DNA from: Parapristionchus giblindavisi
Taxonomy: Eukaryota > Nematoda > Chromadorea > Rhabditida > Diplogasteridae
Length of the DNA: 64,000 bases
NCBI GenBank assembly: GCA_943737045.1
Contig: CALSFV010000012.1
Coordinates: 372,001 to 436,000, forward strand
Direction: 5' to 3'
Part shown: in pieces, positions 50,583 to 62,121 of the stretch
Position numbering within the stretch: the first letter of the stretch is position 1
How the letters are laid out: every line of letters starts with the position of its first letter
The notes under the pieces: model-generated
The model's input: only the letters and a program-made list of their open reading frames with translations
The model's database searches: none
What the model was told of the DNA's origin: nothing
Program-made: the position numbers and the translations under genes

Positions 50583-50705
50583 TCAAGTTGTTAAATGAAC
50601 AACTTGTATTTCTTCTTCCTCATATATGTAACCTCCATAAGCTTCCATATAGCTACCAGTAAACCCATAATTTGCACTTAAAATTCCCCAGTTCAATATT
50701 TTAGA
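50583..50705 (-). pseudogene. C-terminal remnant of another Maverick gene
   Basis: A minus-strand frame of about 40 codons ends at 50583, 28 bp upstream of the capsid-like gene and in the same direction. Its tail is rich in Gly, Tyr and Glu (YGGYIYEEEE). It has no upstream coding: the frame meets a stop at 50706 and the DNA becomes the plus-strand glycoprotein. It looks like the 3' end of a gene whose body was deleted. Confidence 0.4.
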
Positions 50706-51095
50706 CTACCCAAATTACACAAATGCAATTATCACAGAGTATTGAAAAATCAATCACAAGTAGTCAGATATGAAGTTTTTAAACCCAATATTATAGAGTA
50801 CATTTCTAATGCAAATCTGTGTAAAAAGTTGGTAAGTGAGGTATCCATGTACACAGACTTTTCAGGATATGAACATTTAGTAGAAAAGGAATTGAACTCT
50901 AATCCAATTACGCCTGCAGAATGTAGAGAAATGATTACAACTAAAAAGTGTGGCTATGGAACTCTGACTAAAACTAAATCTGGATTTTGGACTACTAATA
51001 ATAAAGTTGAAGCAGATTATCCTAATCGTTTCACTAGTTTATTTTCTCCGAAAAGGTATTACAAAGAGAATTGTGTGTTAATTGAAACAAAGGTA

Positions 51096-52531
51096 CAGTA
51101 TCGCCAGAAAGTAATCGGACACTTTTTCATTTTTTTATAACTTTTGATCCAGGAAAGCAATCAAGCTGATCTTTTCAGCCAATGTACAGAATTTATCAAG
51201 GAATATTACTATGATGTGTTGGTGTAATTATCTTAGTTAATTTTTGCGTAGTGATGACGCTACCGAAGTGCACTTTTTTGAAAATTCCCATTTCTTTAGT
51301 GAAAAGCCCTGTTCTTCGGGAACACTGTGAGAGTGTAGACCCCCACTAGGACTGTACAGTCAAACAATCTGGAATGGCTCCGACTCCGATTTCAAGCTGT
51401 GCCAGGGTTGCAACTTTGACATCCAAAATTTATAACTCGGCTTCTAGATGTGATAACGACCCGTTCTAAGCGCCAAAATGATGCAAGTGGCGAGTGATGT
51501 TTATCCCCGAAATATGGTAGTCATATCTCGTCATTTGCCCTCAGGGCATAAAATAATTTTTTGTTGGGAGGACCGATTTTGAGACCCTACCGTTCAGACG
51601 GCAGGTCTTCTAAAATTATGGTTTCAGCGCATGCAGCTTTGCAATGTATCATATATTTATTTCCCTTATTTTGGTTTGGTTCCTATTCCTTTCAGACCCG
51701 TAGCTAAAGTTATGCTGAGGTCTACTCGGTGCGCGCTCTTGTGCTTTCTCTCTTACTGCTCTCATCCCTGGGCCTCTATTGATGAAATTTCTTATTTGCA
51801 AAGCACCTATGCATGTTAGAGATGTTTACAAAAGTTTTTACACTATTGCTGAACATTGATCTTTGATCTTTGTATTTTGATCTTTACTCGCTACAACCGA
51901 GTAGACCTCAACATAACTTTTGCTACGGGTCTGAAAGGAATCGGAACCAAACCAAAATAAGGGAAATAAATATATGATACATTGCAAAGCTGCATGCGCT
52001 GAAACCATAATTTTAGAAGACCTGCCCTCTGAACGGTAGGGTCTCAAAATCGGTCCTCCCAACAAAAAATTATTTTATGCCATGAGGGCAAATGACGAGA
52101 TATGACTACCATATTTCGGGGATAAACATCACTCGCCACTAGCATCATTTTGGCGCTTAGAACGGGTATTTATCACATCTAGAAGCCGAGTTATAAATTT
52201 TGGAGGTCAAAGTTGCAACCCTGCCACAGCTTGAAATCGGAGTCGGAACCATTCCAGATTGTTTGACTGTACAGTCCTAGTGGGGGTCTACACTCTCACA
52301 GTGTTCCCGAAGAACAGGGCTTTTCACTAAAGAAATGGGAATTTTCAAAAAAAGTGCACTTCGGTAGCGTCATCACTACGCAAAAATTAACTAAGTTAAT
52401 TACACCAACACATCATAGTAATATTCCTTGATAAATTCTGTACATTGGCTGAAAAGATCAGCTTGATTGCTTTCCTGGATCAAAAGTTATAAAAAAATGA
52501 AAAAGTGTCCGATTACTTTCTGGCGATACTG
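51096..52531. mobile_element. Foldback Tc1/mariner-type element inserted in the glycoprotein gene
   Basis: The 1436-bp element begins CAGTATCGCCAGAAAGTAAT and ends with its inverse, flanked by TA (51094-51095 and 52532-52533). Two arms of 635 bp (51096-51730, 51897-52531) are near-identical inverted copies, with few mismatches, around a loop of about 166 bp. There is no transposase. High arm identity suggests a recent origin, after the Maverick had settled. Confidence 0.9.
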
Positions 52532-52859
52532 TATATTCTCATTTTAATGAGAGTACTCCAACAAATGTTCTAGGAGACATGAATAATTGTAGATACCTCG
52601 ATGGATATTGTCAACTTAAGAAGAATGAACTTATTGTGTGGGATGTCAATAAAGACCAAAAATGTCAATTTATTTCAATTGGAAAATTGGATGGGGTTTA
52701 TAACAATGGTCTTTGGATAAATAGTGAGAATCAGATTGCTCTGAGTTTGCTAGAGAATCAAACTATATCAGATTGCGGAATCAATTTAACACTAAGCGGA
52801 GAAGGTTTTGCTGTCAGAAAAATTGAACAAAGAGTTAAATCAAAGGTTCCACCTATTCC

Positions 52860-53040
52860 TGTTCCACTTGCTCTTAAACAAAGTCAACCTGAAAGCTTCC
52901 ACCTCCACAGATAATTACAAAGAATACTCCACCGGTCCCTAAACAAAGCCAACCTGAAAAGCCGCCACCTTCACAGATCATTACGAAGAATATTCCACTC
53001 GCCCTCACACAAAGCCCAGTGGAAAAGCTTCCACCTTTAG
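52860..53040 (+). repeat. Proline-rich coding repeat, about 66 bp, 2.5-3 copies
   Basis: Units share AAACAAAGYCAACCTGAAA(A)G, CCACCT and CAGATMATTAC and encode a KQSQPEK...PPP...ITKN-like pattern. One unit lacks an A in the AAAAG run (about 52895), which causes one of the glycoprotein frame breaks. Confidence 0.75.
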
Positions 53041-54490
53041 TAAGGCTCAGTATGGAACCAGAGATATATGAAAGAGAAAAACAAGAATATTATGAAAGAC
53101 AGCAAAAAGAGTTGGAAGATTTCAAAAGACAACACGAAGAGTTAATGAAGAAACAGAGAGAAACTGATCAAAAAATACGTGAAGAAGAATTAAGAGAATG
53201 GAAAGAAAACACAGAAAAACAAATTCGAGAAGAAGAGATGAGAAAGAGGGAAGAAGAAGAAAATAAACAAAAGCTAGAAGAAGAAAACACACAGAAGAGA
53301 GAAGAGGAGAAAAGAAAACAACGAGAACAAAATTATAAACTTCAAATGGAACAACGTGAAAAAGACTTGGAAAAACGTGAAAAAATAAAACAGGAGCTTT
53401 TAAAACTACAAGAAGAAGAACGCCAAAGATTTCTGAAAAGAAGACAAGAAGAAAAGGATGAACGGCGAAAAGCTAATGAAGAACAAAGAAGGCATATTGA
53501 AGAAAAAAAGAAAAGACAACAGGAAGAAAAGAATAAGCCCAAAAAAGGGATTTGCAGATGCATTCAGATTTTCAAACGGCAGGAGAATTTCAATACTTGG
53601 AAAACATGTCAAACAATTTACTACGTCACACAACTGAAGTTATGTGCGATATTTTCAATGAACAAAATGAAGTTCTTGAAAGTCTTATTAGAGAAAACCC
53701 TAGAAGGTACATACAGAAACAATTAAATTATTCAGCGATAAAAGTGAAGGTTATTGATCTTGAAGAATCTAGTAGTACAATCATACAAGTAACATTTTGT
53801 AAAGCAATTGATACTGAACAATTAGAGTTTGTAGATCTTAATCATTTTGATGGTTACAAATTTAGCTTGGCTCTCACTCAAGGACAAATTCCTATCAAGA
53901 TTAAAAACTTTGGAGATAAAATTTGGTACTATAAAAATGACAACAATGGAGGAATAATTTCAAGCAAATTACAATTACATCCCATGATGGATTCTATGAG
54001 TAATGTGACAGACTTTAAAAGTTTTGGAGAATTTAATCTAAGTTTTCTTAATGATAAAATAGTCTTCCATGAACACATGTTCTTTGACACAAAAACTAAT
54101 ATTGAGGAAGAACTGATCAATGAAATGCGTGAGAAATCCAGTGTATCCATTGAGTTACATTCCAACACTCAAGATTCTACTATTCCACATGAAATATTGG
54201 ATGAGGTTGACGGTTTTCTTTCAAAGTATTTCATCAAATTTTGGAGAATCTATGTGTCTATAGGCGTTACTCTCGTTTACATTTTTATCATCAGATCTTT
54301 TTGGCTGATTCTTTCACCTAAAGCATTTATGGATAGAAAGTTTAAAAGAACAAGTGGTGTGAATAAAGAAGGTAGAGTTACATATAAAAGAAAAGGAGAA
54401 TATGTGGGAGTTGAGCTACAAGAAATGAGTCGTCGACCATCAATTAGATCTCTTATTGTTGATTAACATCCAAAAATATTTCTTTTATAA

Positions 54491-54709
54491 ATGAGGTTTT
54501 TTGATTCTGGTGTCACTGCGAGTTATATCATTACAACTCCAAAAGAAAAAATAAAAGTAGAACTAGTTGAAGTTCCAAAAGAACCAGTACATGATCAAGA
54601 AAATAAAATAGATGTAAAAACTGGAGGTTCTCAGAAGAAGACGATATCAAAAGAGAATAATAAATTTCTAAAAGTTTTGAAAAGTGGATCAGGTTTCAAA
54701 AGAATCTAA
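54491..54709 (+). CDS. Small basic protein downstream of the glycoprotein
   Basis: A 72-residue frame with a true ATG starts 25 bp after the glycoprotein stop, in the same direction. It begins with a short hydrophobic patch (SGVTASYIITT) and is otherwise Lys/Glu-rich, ending FLKVLKSGSGFKRI. Size, charge and position suggest a small Maverick structural or accessory protein, but I recognise no family. Confidence 0.45.
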   Translation: MRFFDSGVTASYIITTPKEKIKVELVEVPKEPVHDQENKIDVKTGGSQKKTISKENNKFLKVLKSGSGFKRI

Positions 54710-54779
54710 GATTTTACATGTAACTCTAGATAAAGATCACATTTATTAAAAGGAATAAGATTATTCTTCTCATCCATAT

Positions 54780-56207
54780 ATAACATCATGGGTGTTGCTG
54801 AAAATCTATCTTGTCATGAATTATTTTGAGCCAAAATGTACACTTCGGTCAATGTAGCAGGTGTGAAAGGTTATGGGTCGAGGTGAACTGAGACCTATCT
54901 TATTCAGATTTTTTTGCTTTTTCAAATGATATATAACAACATGGGTGTTGCTGAAAATCTATCTTGTCATGCATTATTTTGAACCAAAATGTACACTTCG
55001 GTCAATGTAGCAGGTGTGAAAGCTTATGGATCGAGGTGAACCGAGATCTATCTTATTCAGATTTTTTTGCTCTTTCAAATGAAATATAACAACATGGGTG
55101 TTGCTGAAAATCTATCCTGTCATGAATTGTTTTGAGCCAAAACGTACAAAGTAATGAAAGAAAATATGGTTGTTCAGCCAGTTTGGCGACTTTCAGCATG
55201 GGAAAATACATATGTTATTCAGATTGTTTTGCTCTTTCACCCAGTATATCACACGATGGGTTATCTTTGTAATTTTTGTCTCATAAGCTGTTTTGTTCTT
55301 ATCAGAGCTAAAGTTACTTTCGTACTTCGGTCAATGTAGCAGGTGTGAAAGCTCATGGATCGAGGTGAACCGAGATCTATCTTATTCAGATTTTTTTGCT
55401 CTTTCAAATGAAATATAACAACATGGGTGTTGCTGAAAATCTATCCTGTCATGAATTGTTTTGAGCCAAAACGTACAAAGTAATGAAAGAAAATATGGTT
55501 GTTCAGCCAGTTTGGCGACTTTCAGCATGGGAAAATACATATGTTATTCAGATTGTTTTGCTCTTTCACCCAGTATATCACACGATGGGTTATCTTTTTA
55601 ATTTTTGTCTCATAAGCTGTTTTGTTCTTATCAGAGTTAAAGTTACTTTCGTACTTCGGTCAATGTAGCAGGTGTGAAAGCTTATGGATCGAGGTGAACC
55701 GAGATCTATCTTATTTAGAATTTTTTGCTCTTTCAAATGATATATAACAACATGGGTGTTGCTGAAAATCTATCTTGTCATGCATTATTTTGAACCAAAA
55801 TGTACACTTCGGTCAATGTAGCAGGTGTGAAAGCTTATGGATCGAGGTGAACCGAGATCTATCTTATTCAGATTTTTTTGCTTTTTCAAATGATATATAA
55901 CAATATGGGTGTTGCTGAAAATCTATCCTGTCATGAATTGTTTTGTGCCAAAACGTACAAAGTAATGAAAGAAAATTTGGTTGTTCAGCCAATTTGGCGA
56001 CTTTCAGCATGGGAAAATACATATGTTATTCAGAATTTTTTGCTCTTTCACCCAGTATATTTCACGATGGGTTATCTTTGTAATTTTTTGTCTCATAAGC
56101 TGTTTTGTTCTTATCAGAGTGAAAGTTACTTTCGTACTTCGATAAACAGAGAGGTGAAAGAGAAAGTAAAACAATATTATGGAATGATGCGTGAGATCAA
56201 ACATTGA
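54780..56207 (+). repeat. Tandem array of six related units in short and long forms
   Basis: Each unit opens ATAACA(A)CATGGGTGTTGCTG and contains TTCGGTCAATGTAGCAGGTG. Order is short, short, long, long, short, long, with starts near 54779, 54936, 55086, 55413, 55745 and 55903. Short units are about 155 bp, long ones about 328 bp. The extra 174 bp lies between two GTAC copies. The last long unit has an open frame of 109 codons (55878-56207) and the others 61-codon versions, so the array may derive from a duplicated gene fragment. Confidence 0.85.
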
Positions 56208-56275
56208 TTCAAGTGAGGATGACAGTAGATGACAATGATACAAGAGTTAAATAAATCGGTACAAGGAAAGGTAGA

Positions 56276-56572
56276 TCAGTCTGGGATCGAGAAGTCGATC
56301 CTATTTTCTGGTAGTGATAGTAAACGCGCCGCCCTAGCGAAGAAACTGTTGTGCCTATATTGGAACCGTGACCCGGGATTATTGAAATTTATCCCATTTC
56401 TGGTTATATAGGTGTTGAAATAATGGGATTTCTTGTTTGAAATTTTGAACTTGCCTCTGAGAAGTTTGAGGGAAGTTCTAACGTCTATATTTAGTCTACG
56501 TTTTTCTAGCGTTTCTAGTGTAAGTTTTGTATTACGCTCAGGTGCTCCAGGCATATTCTCCGTGTTGCGCAA
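56276..56572 (-). pseudogene. LINE fragment: C-terminal tail of the reverse-transcriptase ORF
   Basis: The minus-strand frame encodes TLEKRRLNIDVRTSLKLLRG..., ...TYITRNGINF... and FFARAARLLSLPENRI, closely matching the piece at 10015-10227. The arrangement fits the end of ORF2 of a non-LTR retrotransposon. Only about 100 codons remain. Confidence 0.65.
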
Positions 56573-58202
56573 AAAGTGCGATCGATTCGGACTTTACGTA
56601 CATGAGAAAAAATAGAATGGTTAGTAAAGCTAATGTAATTAGTAGAAATGTGTATGAGAAATCGCTCTTTTTTAACAATCAATATGTTTGCGCTTTGGTA
56701 ATGTTCCAAATTGACGCTTAATAACAGTGCGATCACAGTAGATTCTATAACTACAGTACTCCATATCTCTATAACTGCAGTACTTCATATCTCTATAACT
56801 ACAGTACTCCATATCTCCATCACGTCCTGTTGTATTTGACATTATAGGCGGAATAACGGCACCAACTAGTAGAATAGAGTAGAGTAGATGATGATGATCG
56901 TTGATGACGACGACGAACTAATGAGTCGACCTTTAGATGGATCGAATATCATAGACGAGGGAAAGAAAGATATAGTAAAAGGAAAAGAGATACAGTAAGA
57001 AATATGTCTGAGATAGACTTAGAGAGCTAATACTTCACACTCATGCAAAAATACGAAATACTGTATAATATACTACATTAATCTATCCACGAAACCATAC
57101 CCAGCCGTACTTGAGGTAAACCCGGTGAGCCTCATAAATTGCTCGTTACCGGGAATACCCCATGAACGGTCATACTGGGCTACGGTACCGTAAGATTAAC
57201 TGACTAACGAAATAACAAGAATTACAACTAACTAACCAACTAGAAATAGTGGTCTAGCAAAATCAACAATCATGATACCATACCCAGCCGTACACTATCG
57301 CACTGCAGAGGGCCGCAACTACAGTAAGTCAACGGATGCGGCAAGATGTGGCATAACAGAAAACACACTAAGAGAAAGTTAATCAATAGTACGGCAATGA
57401 TAGGGTGGGAAAAGATACCTCACTGAAGAAACAGGCGTATCCTTGATTATCTGACGAATCCAAGTGCAGACGAGCTCAGAGAACTCCGGAAGTTGACATT
57501 CATCGATACGATCAATCATCGAAGTTGAGCGGATGAGAGATGAAGACAGGCAGAGGAGAGGGGGAAGAGACGATAAATGACGATGGGAGCTATGATGTTG
57601 TCTTGTATACGGAATATCAAGGATCACGCACACAATGACGCGCTCGATCTTGATGTTTTGATTGGAAGGAAGGAATGATCTATCCTGTTCCTAGAGTCAT
57701 CGATCTGAGTACATGGGCAAGTGAAGATGATTTACTACTCCTATCCCTTCCCTGGCTCGGCGAGATTATGTGATCGTTCTTTGATCATAGTAGAGAGCGT
57801 GCAAATGCGAGAGAGTACAGACAGAGTGAGAGAGTGCAGCGAATGAAATCTCTGTCCTTCTCTTTGACCTACCATGGGAATCACCAATAGTGTTGACTCA
57901 TTGGTGATTGTCAAACTTCTCAATCGATTCCCCCCTGTTTTCTGCTATGTCTCCTATGGACCTCTTTCTCTCCCTTTCCTTCTTTCAATCCCTATTTTGT
58001 TCATTGATATTTCAACTTTATCATATCTACATATAATTTCGTTGTTGTTGTCTAGTCTTGCATATGATTATCCATAACACATTTTATCATTCTCGTCCAT
58101 TTCGTCGTTTTCGTCGCTCCTCACTTGCTTCCCTTTTCGTTTCCTTTTTTAAATTGATCTTTGATCTTTGCATTCATCATGTACTTCATAGAGCGTGATA
58201 AC
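56573..58202. other. Non-coding stretch with small tandem repeats and a second copy of repeat family R
   Basis: No exon is supported. A 27-bp unit containing TATAACTACAGTACTCCATA is repeated about three times at 56743-56818. From about 57770 the sequence belongs to repeat family R, which continues into the palindrome. The string CCATACCCAGCCGTAC occurs twice (about 57096 and 57281). Confidence 0.5.
56743..56818 (+). repeat. Three-copy 27-bp tandem repeat
   Basis: The unit TCTATAACTRCAGTACTYCA plus ATATC occurs three times with two substitutions. Confidence 0.85.
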
Positions 58203-58554
58203 GTACGAGAGAGCTGACAGAGTGAGAGATTGTGGCAAAGCGAGAGAGTGCAGAGAAAGAAGAACTATGCACTTGTCAATGTTCTAGCATCGATATTGTA
58301 GATTCATTAGTTGGAACCACTTCTCGGTATACCTTTCTTCATGTTTTCGTTCGTAATTATCATAGTACAGTCACTTGCCATCTCCTTCGCTGTCTCTCAA
58401 TGACTCCAACTCTACTTCTCTTTCCAATTCTTCCTCTGGCAATGGTCTTGCCAGGATCCTACCTCTCTCTTCTTCCTTCGTGTGCAGTCTTCGGTCCTTT
58501 GTCCCTTCACTCGTGGTGATTTCCCACCATTTCTAGCTAAATCTCTTCCATATC

Positions 58555-58591
<37 letters not shown>

Positions 58592-59668
58592 CTCTCCTCT
58601 CTCTATCTCTCTCCTCTCTCTATCTCTCTCCTCTCTCTATCTCTCTCTCGTCTCTATATCTCTCGTGATTATCGATTTATTATTGCATGCTCTTATTCGT
58701 GTTTTATTTAGCCTATTTTCCCCTCGCGTCCCCGTTCGTAATTCTCTGTCACAAGCATAGGATCCATATTCTCAATTCGCAGCCCTCAATCTGGAAACTA
58801 TTCAACTAACGTGACGTTGGCCAAGCATCGTGGACATAATCGACGACCACGACAACGTTGGATCATCTACGATCACTTTCGGAGGTACGAGTATATCCTG
58901 GCTAATCTTATGTTCTGCTCCAAGCCATGAAAAGAAAGAAAATCAGAGAATACTCCTTGTTTTACTCACTCTCGCCACTATTTTTTTTTCTTTTCACAGC
59001 TTCGGAACACAAAATTACTAACCATTCGGACCTTCTTCCGATAACGAAATCGTCTAAGCAATAATTTGTTAACAGTCACATCTTTTCCGAATGATTACTA
59101 AAACACGTTCCTTTCAAAGTAAAAGGTGATACTTAGCGAGCGATGTCGTTAGTGGAAGAAGTACAATCTTCTATAATCTTGTACTATGTTAAAAAGTTGC
59201 GAAAAGAGCAAAATCAAGCTCACCTTTTTTGTGATACTCTAAAAGTGGAGAGTTTTCCTGCCGTAGTTTTAAACTCAAATTGGGTTATCTTATGATAACA
59301 AAGCGTCGAGTTAATGGTTATTTATAATTTTTCATTCCGATTCGTCGATTCGTTTTCGGTCTAATGAAGAGAGTCAGAAGGTCGTCGCGATCGTCACGGA
59401 TGTTCTTCCCAATCGAATGAAGATGACCACGATTGCACAATCTTCGCTCTCCATACTGCTGCTGAGGATCCGGATGGAGACTGTTTTCAGAAATAATAAA
59501 GATATTTGGGGTGTTTTAATGTTTGCGGTCCGTGTCCAACCCCGCGCTGTTAAATGGGCGGAGTCAGCATCGCAATATAAACATGGTTGACCAGGAAGGG
59601 GTGGAGCTACGCATCGGTTTATGAACACGGGAGAGTATATGCAGATTGTTTAACATGCCTTCCAATAG

Positions 59669-59750
59669 GGACTCATGGCCTAGCGGATAAGAGCTCGGAC
59701 ATTCAACCGGCCGGTTGGTCGGGGATGAGATTTCGATTCCCCGAAGATGA
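59669..59750 (+). pseudogene. tRNA-like sequence, left palindrome arm
   Basis: A-box-like TGGCCTAGCGGATAAG and B-box-like ATTTCGATTCCCC are about 55 bp apart, and GGGGA...TCCCC could form a T arm. Acceptor strands do not pair, so a tRNA-derived repeat is more likely than a tRNA gene. Confidence 0.5.
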
Positions 59751-60889
59751 TTAGCAAAAGGTAAACGCTCTCAACTTGTCCCAACTGTTTTTTTGCTACT
59801 TTTTCTTGACGTTTTTTCCGCTCGAACCTACGCTATCGTCTAGCGTGCGACAGACGTCACGTAGAGCGACCGTGAACAATCCTTTTTTTCCACAATATTG
59901 TCATACGTATTTAAAATATATACAATGGTATTGCTCTTTGTGTTCAATGTGCTTTCAATGACATTCAATATTCTGTTATTTGAACAAATAAAACAAACCA
60001 ATAGACCAATAATATACGATTAGAGTATCATGAGAAAGCTATCAAAAGAATGCAGATGCTTGCTTTTTTAAACTAAAAGTGCATCGAGTACGAAACATTG
60101 AAATTAATTGGAAGAACTACAGTATATCTGAGTTTATTCGTTTTCTTGAAATATTGTGAACTAAAGATCCGCATTCGTGCAATTGCACGACCGGTCCACC
60201 AATGTTCGACGTTAAAATGATGAAAAGTCATTCTGCGCGATTTTGACTCTTAATTTCGTGCAAAGTCGCGCATCTGGGCATCATTTTCAAGCCATTTTCA
60301 GGCTTTATATCAGTTGTTTTAAACCGCAAATTCAATGGAAATAAATGAAAATGAGTCGACTGCGCGACTTTGCACGAATCATTTTTTAATTATCATATTA
60401 ATACCGCGCGCGATTTCTCATTCATTAATTAGTGAGAAATTATTTCTGAAAATTATTTCATTAATTGTTAAAAAGGAGCGATCTCGTATCCACATTTACA
60501 TAAACAAGACAAATATTGGTTGACTCTGGATACTTTTCCCCTCGTTTCCGTGAATCCCTGAAAGCGAAATTATCATAATACTCCACTTAATCAACTGATA
60601 GCTTTCTCATGATACTCTAATCGTATATTATTGGTCTATTGGTTTGTTTTATTTGTTCAAATAACAGAATATTGAATGTCATTGAAAGCACATTGAACAC
60701 AAAGAGCAATACCATTGTATATATTTTAAATACGTATGACAATATTGTGGAAAAAAAGGATTGTTCACGGTCGCTCTACGTGACGTCTGTCGCACGCTAG
60801 ACGATAGCGTAGGTTCGAGCGGAAAAAACGTCAAGAAAAAGTAGCAAAAAAACAGTTGGGACAAGTTGAGAGCGTTTACCTTTTGCTAA

Positions 60890-60971
60890 TCATCTTCGGG
60901 GAATCGAAATCTCATCTCCGACCAACCGGCCGGTTGAATGTCCGAGCTCTTATCCGCTAGGCCATGAGTCC
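60890..60971 (-). pseudogene. tRNA-like sequence, right palindrome arm
   Basis: Inverted copy of the segment at 59669-59750 with one visible substitution (GTCGGAGATGAG instead of GTCGGGGATGAG), which weakens the T-arm pairing. Confidence 0.5.
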
Positions 60972-62064
60972 CTATTGGAAGGCATGTTAAACAATCTGCA
61001 TATACTCTCCCGTGTTCATAAACCGATGCGTAGCTCCACCCCTTCCTGGTCAACCATGTTTATATTGCGATGCTGACTCCGCCCATTTAACAGCGCGGGG
61101 TTGGACACGGACCGCAAACATTAAAACACCCCAAATATCTTTATTATTTCTGAAAACAGTCTCCATCCGGATCCTCAGCAGCAGTATGGAGAGCGAAGAT
61201 TGTGCAATCGTGGTCATCTTCATTCGATTGGGAAGAACATCCGTGACGATCGCGACGACCTTCTGACTCTCTTCATTAGACCGAAAACGAATCGACGAAT
61301 CGGAATGAAAAATTATAAATAACCATTAACTCGACGCTTTGTTATCATAAGATAACCCAATTTGAGTTTAAAACTACGGCAGGAAAACTCTCCACTTTTA
61401 GAGTATCACAAAAAAGGTGAGCTTGATTTTGCTCTTTTCGCAACTTTTTAACATAGTACAAGATTATAGAAGATTGTACTTCTTCCACTAACGACATCGC
61501 TCGCTAAGTATCACCTTTTACTTTGAAAGGAACGTGTTTTAGTAATCATTCGGAAAAGATGTGACTGTTAACAAATTATTGCTTAGACGATTTCGTTATC
61601 GGAAGAAGGTCCGAATGGTTAGTAATTTTGTGTTCCGAAGCCGTGAAAAGAAAAAAAATAGTGGCGAGAGTGAGTAAAACAAGGAGTATTCTCTGATTTT
61701 CTTTCTTTTCATGGCTTGGAGCAGAACATAAGATTAGCCAGGATATACTCGTACCTCCGAAAGTGATCGTAGATGATCCAACGTTGTCGTGGTCGTCGAT
61801 TATGTCCACGATGCTTGGCCAACGTCACGTTAGTTGAATAGTTTCCAGATTGAGGGCTGCGAATTGAGAATATGGATCCTATGCTTGTGACAGAGAATTA
61901 CGAACGGGGACGCGAGGGGAAAATAGGCTAAATAAAACACGAATAAGAGCATGCAATAATAAATCGATAATCACGAGAGATATAGAGACGAGAGAGAGAT
62001 AGAGAGAGGAGAGAGATAGAGAGAGGAGAGAGATAGAGAGAGGAGAGAGATAGAGAGAGGAGAG

Positions 62065-62121
<57 letters not shown>

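Larger units (their letters stand above)
50682..54466 (+). pseudogene. Maverick envelope-like glycoprotein, broken and interrupted by a foldback element
   Basis: Three pieces carry an ectodomain-like protein. Piece 1 (50682-51093) has paired cysteines and ends near ENCVLIETK; its 5' end has no Met or signal peptide. Piece 2 (after 52533, to 52914) has DGYCQ, IVWDV and CQFISIGKLDG, a pattern I associate with Env-like glycoproteins of nematode elements. A proline-rich repeat and a Lys/Glu-rich coiled coil follow (about 52860-53545). Piece 3 (53552-54466) has more ectodomain, one transmembrane helix near residues 235-258 (VSIGVTLVYIFIIRSFWLIL) and a basic tail. Breaks: the 1436-bp insertion, a one-base offset between pieces 1 and 2, a frame change near 52895, and another in the A-run at 53541-53546. 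Caenorhabditis Mavericks are known to carry a herpesvirus gB-like fusogen; whether this is the same family cannot be told here. The presumed role in related elements is membrane fusion. Confidence 0.6.
47854..54709. mobile_element. Maverick/Polinton virus-like transposon remnant
   Basis: Four linked genes define it: a retroviral-type integrase with chromodomain, a double jelly-roll capsid-like protein, an envelope-like glycoprotein (broken) and a small basic protein. Integrase plus double jelly-roll capsid is diagnostic of Polintons. Protein-primed DNA polymerase B, packaging ATPase, protease and minor capsid genes are not found anywhere in the window, so the element is heavily deleted. Codon use is more A/T-rich than the host genes and the genes are intronless. 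True termini are not certain; related inverted repeats lie at about 46.3-47.2 and 61.8-62.5 kb. Confidence 0.82.

Noticed and set aside
53535..53560. Possible programmed -1 frameshift at the A-run between coiled coil and C-terminal ectodomain
   Set aside because: The zero-frame codons are CCC AAA AAA GGG, which do not form a proper X-XXY-YYZ heptamer, and the gene has other frame breaks, so ordinary decay is simpler.
53342..53633. Minus-strand Phe/Ser-rich frames
   Set aside because: They are the antisense of the Lys/Glu-rich coiled-coil coding region.
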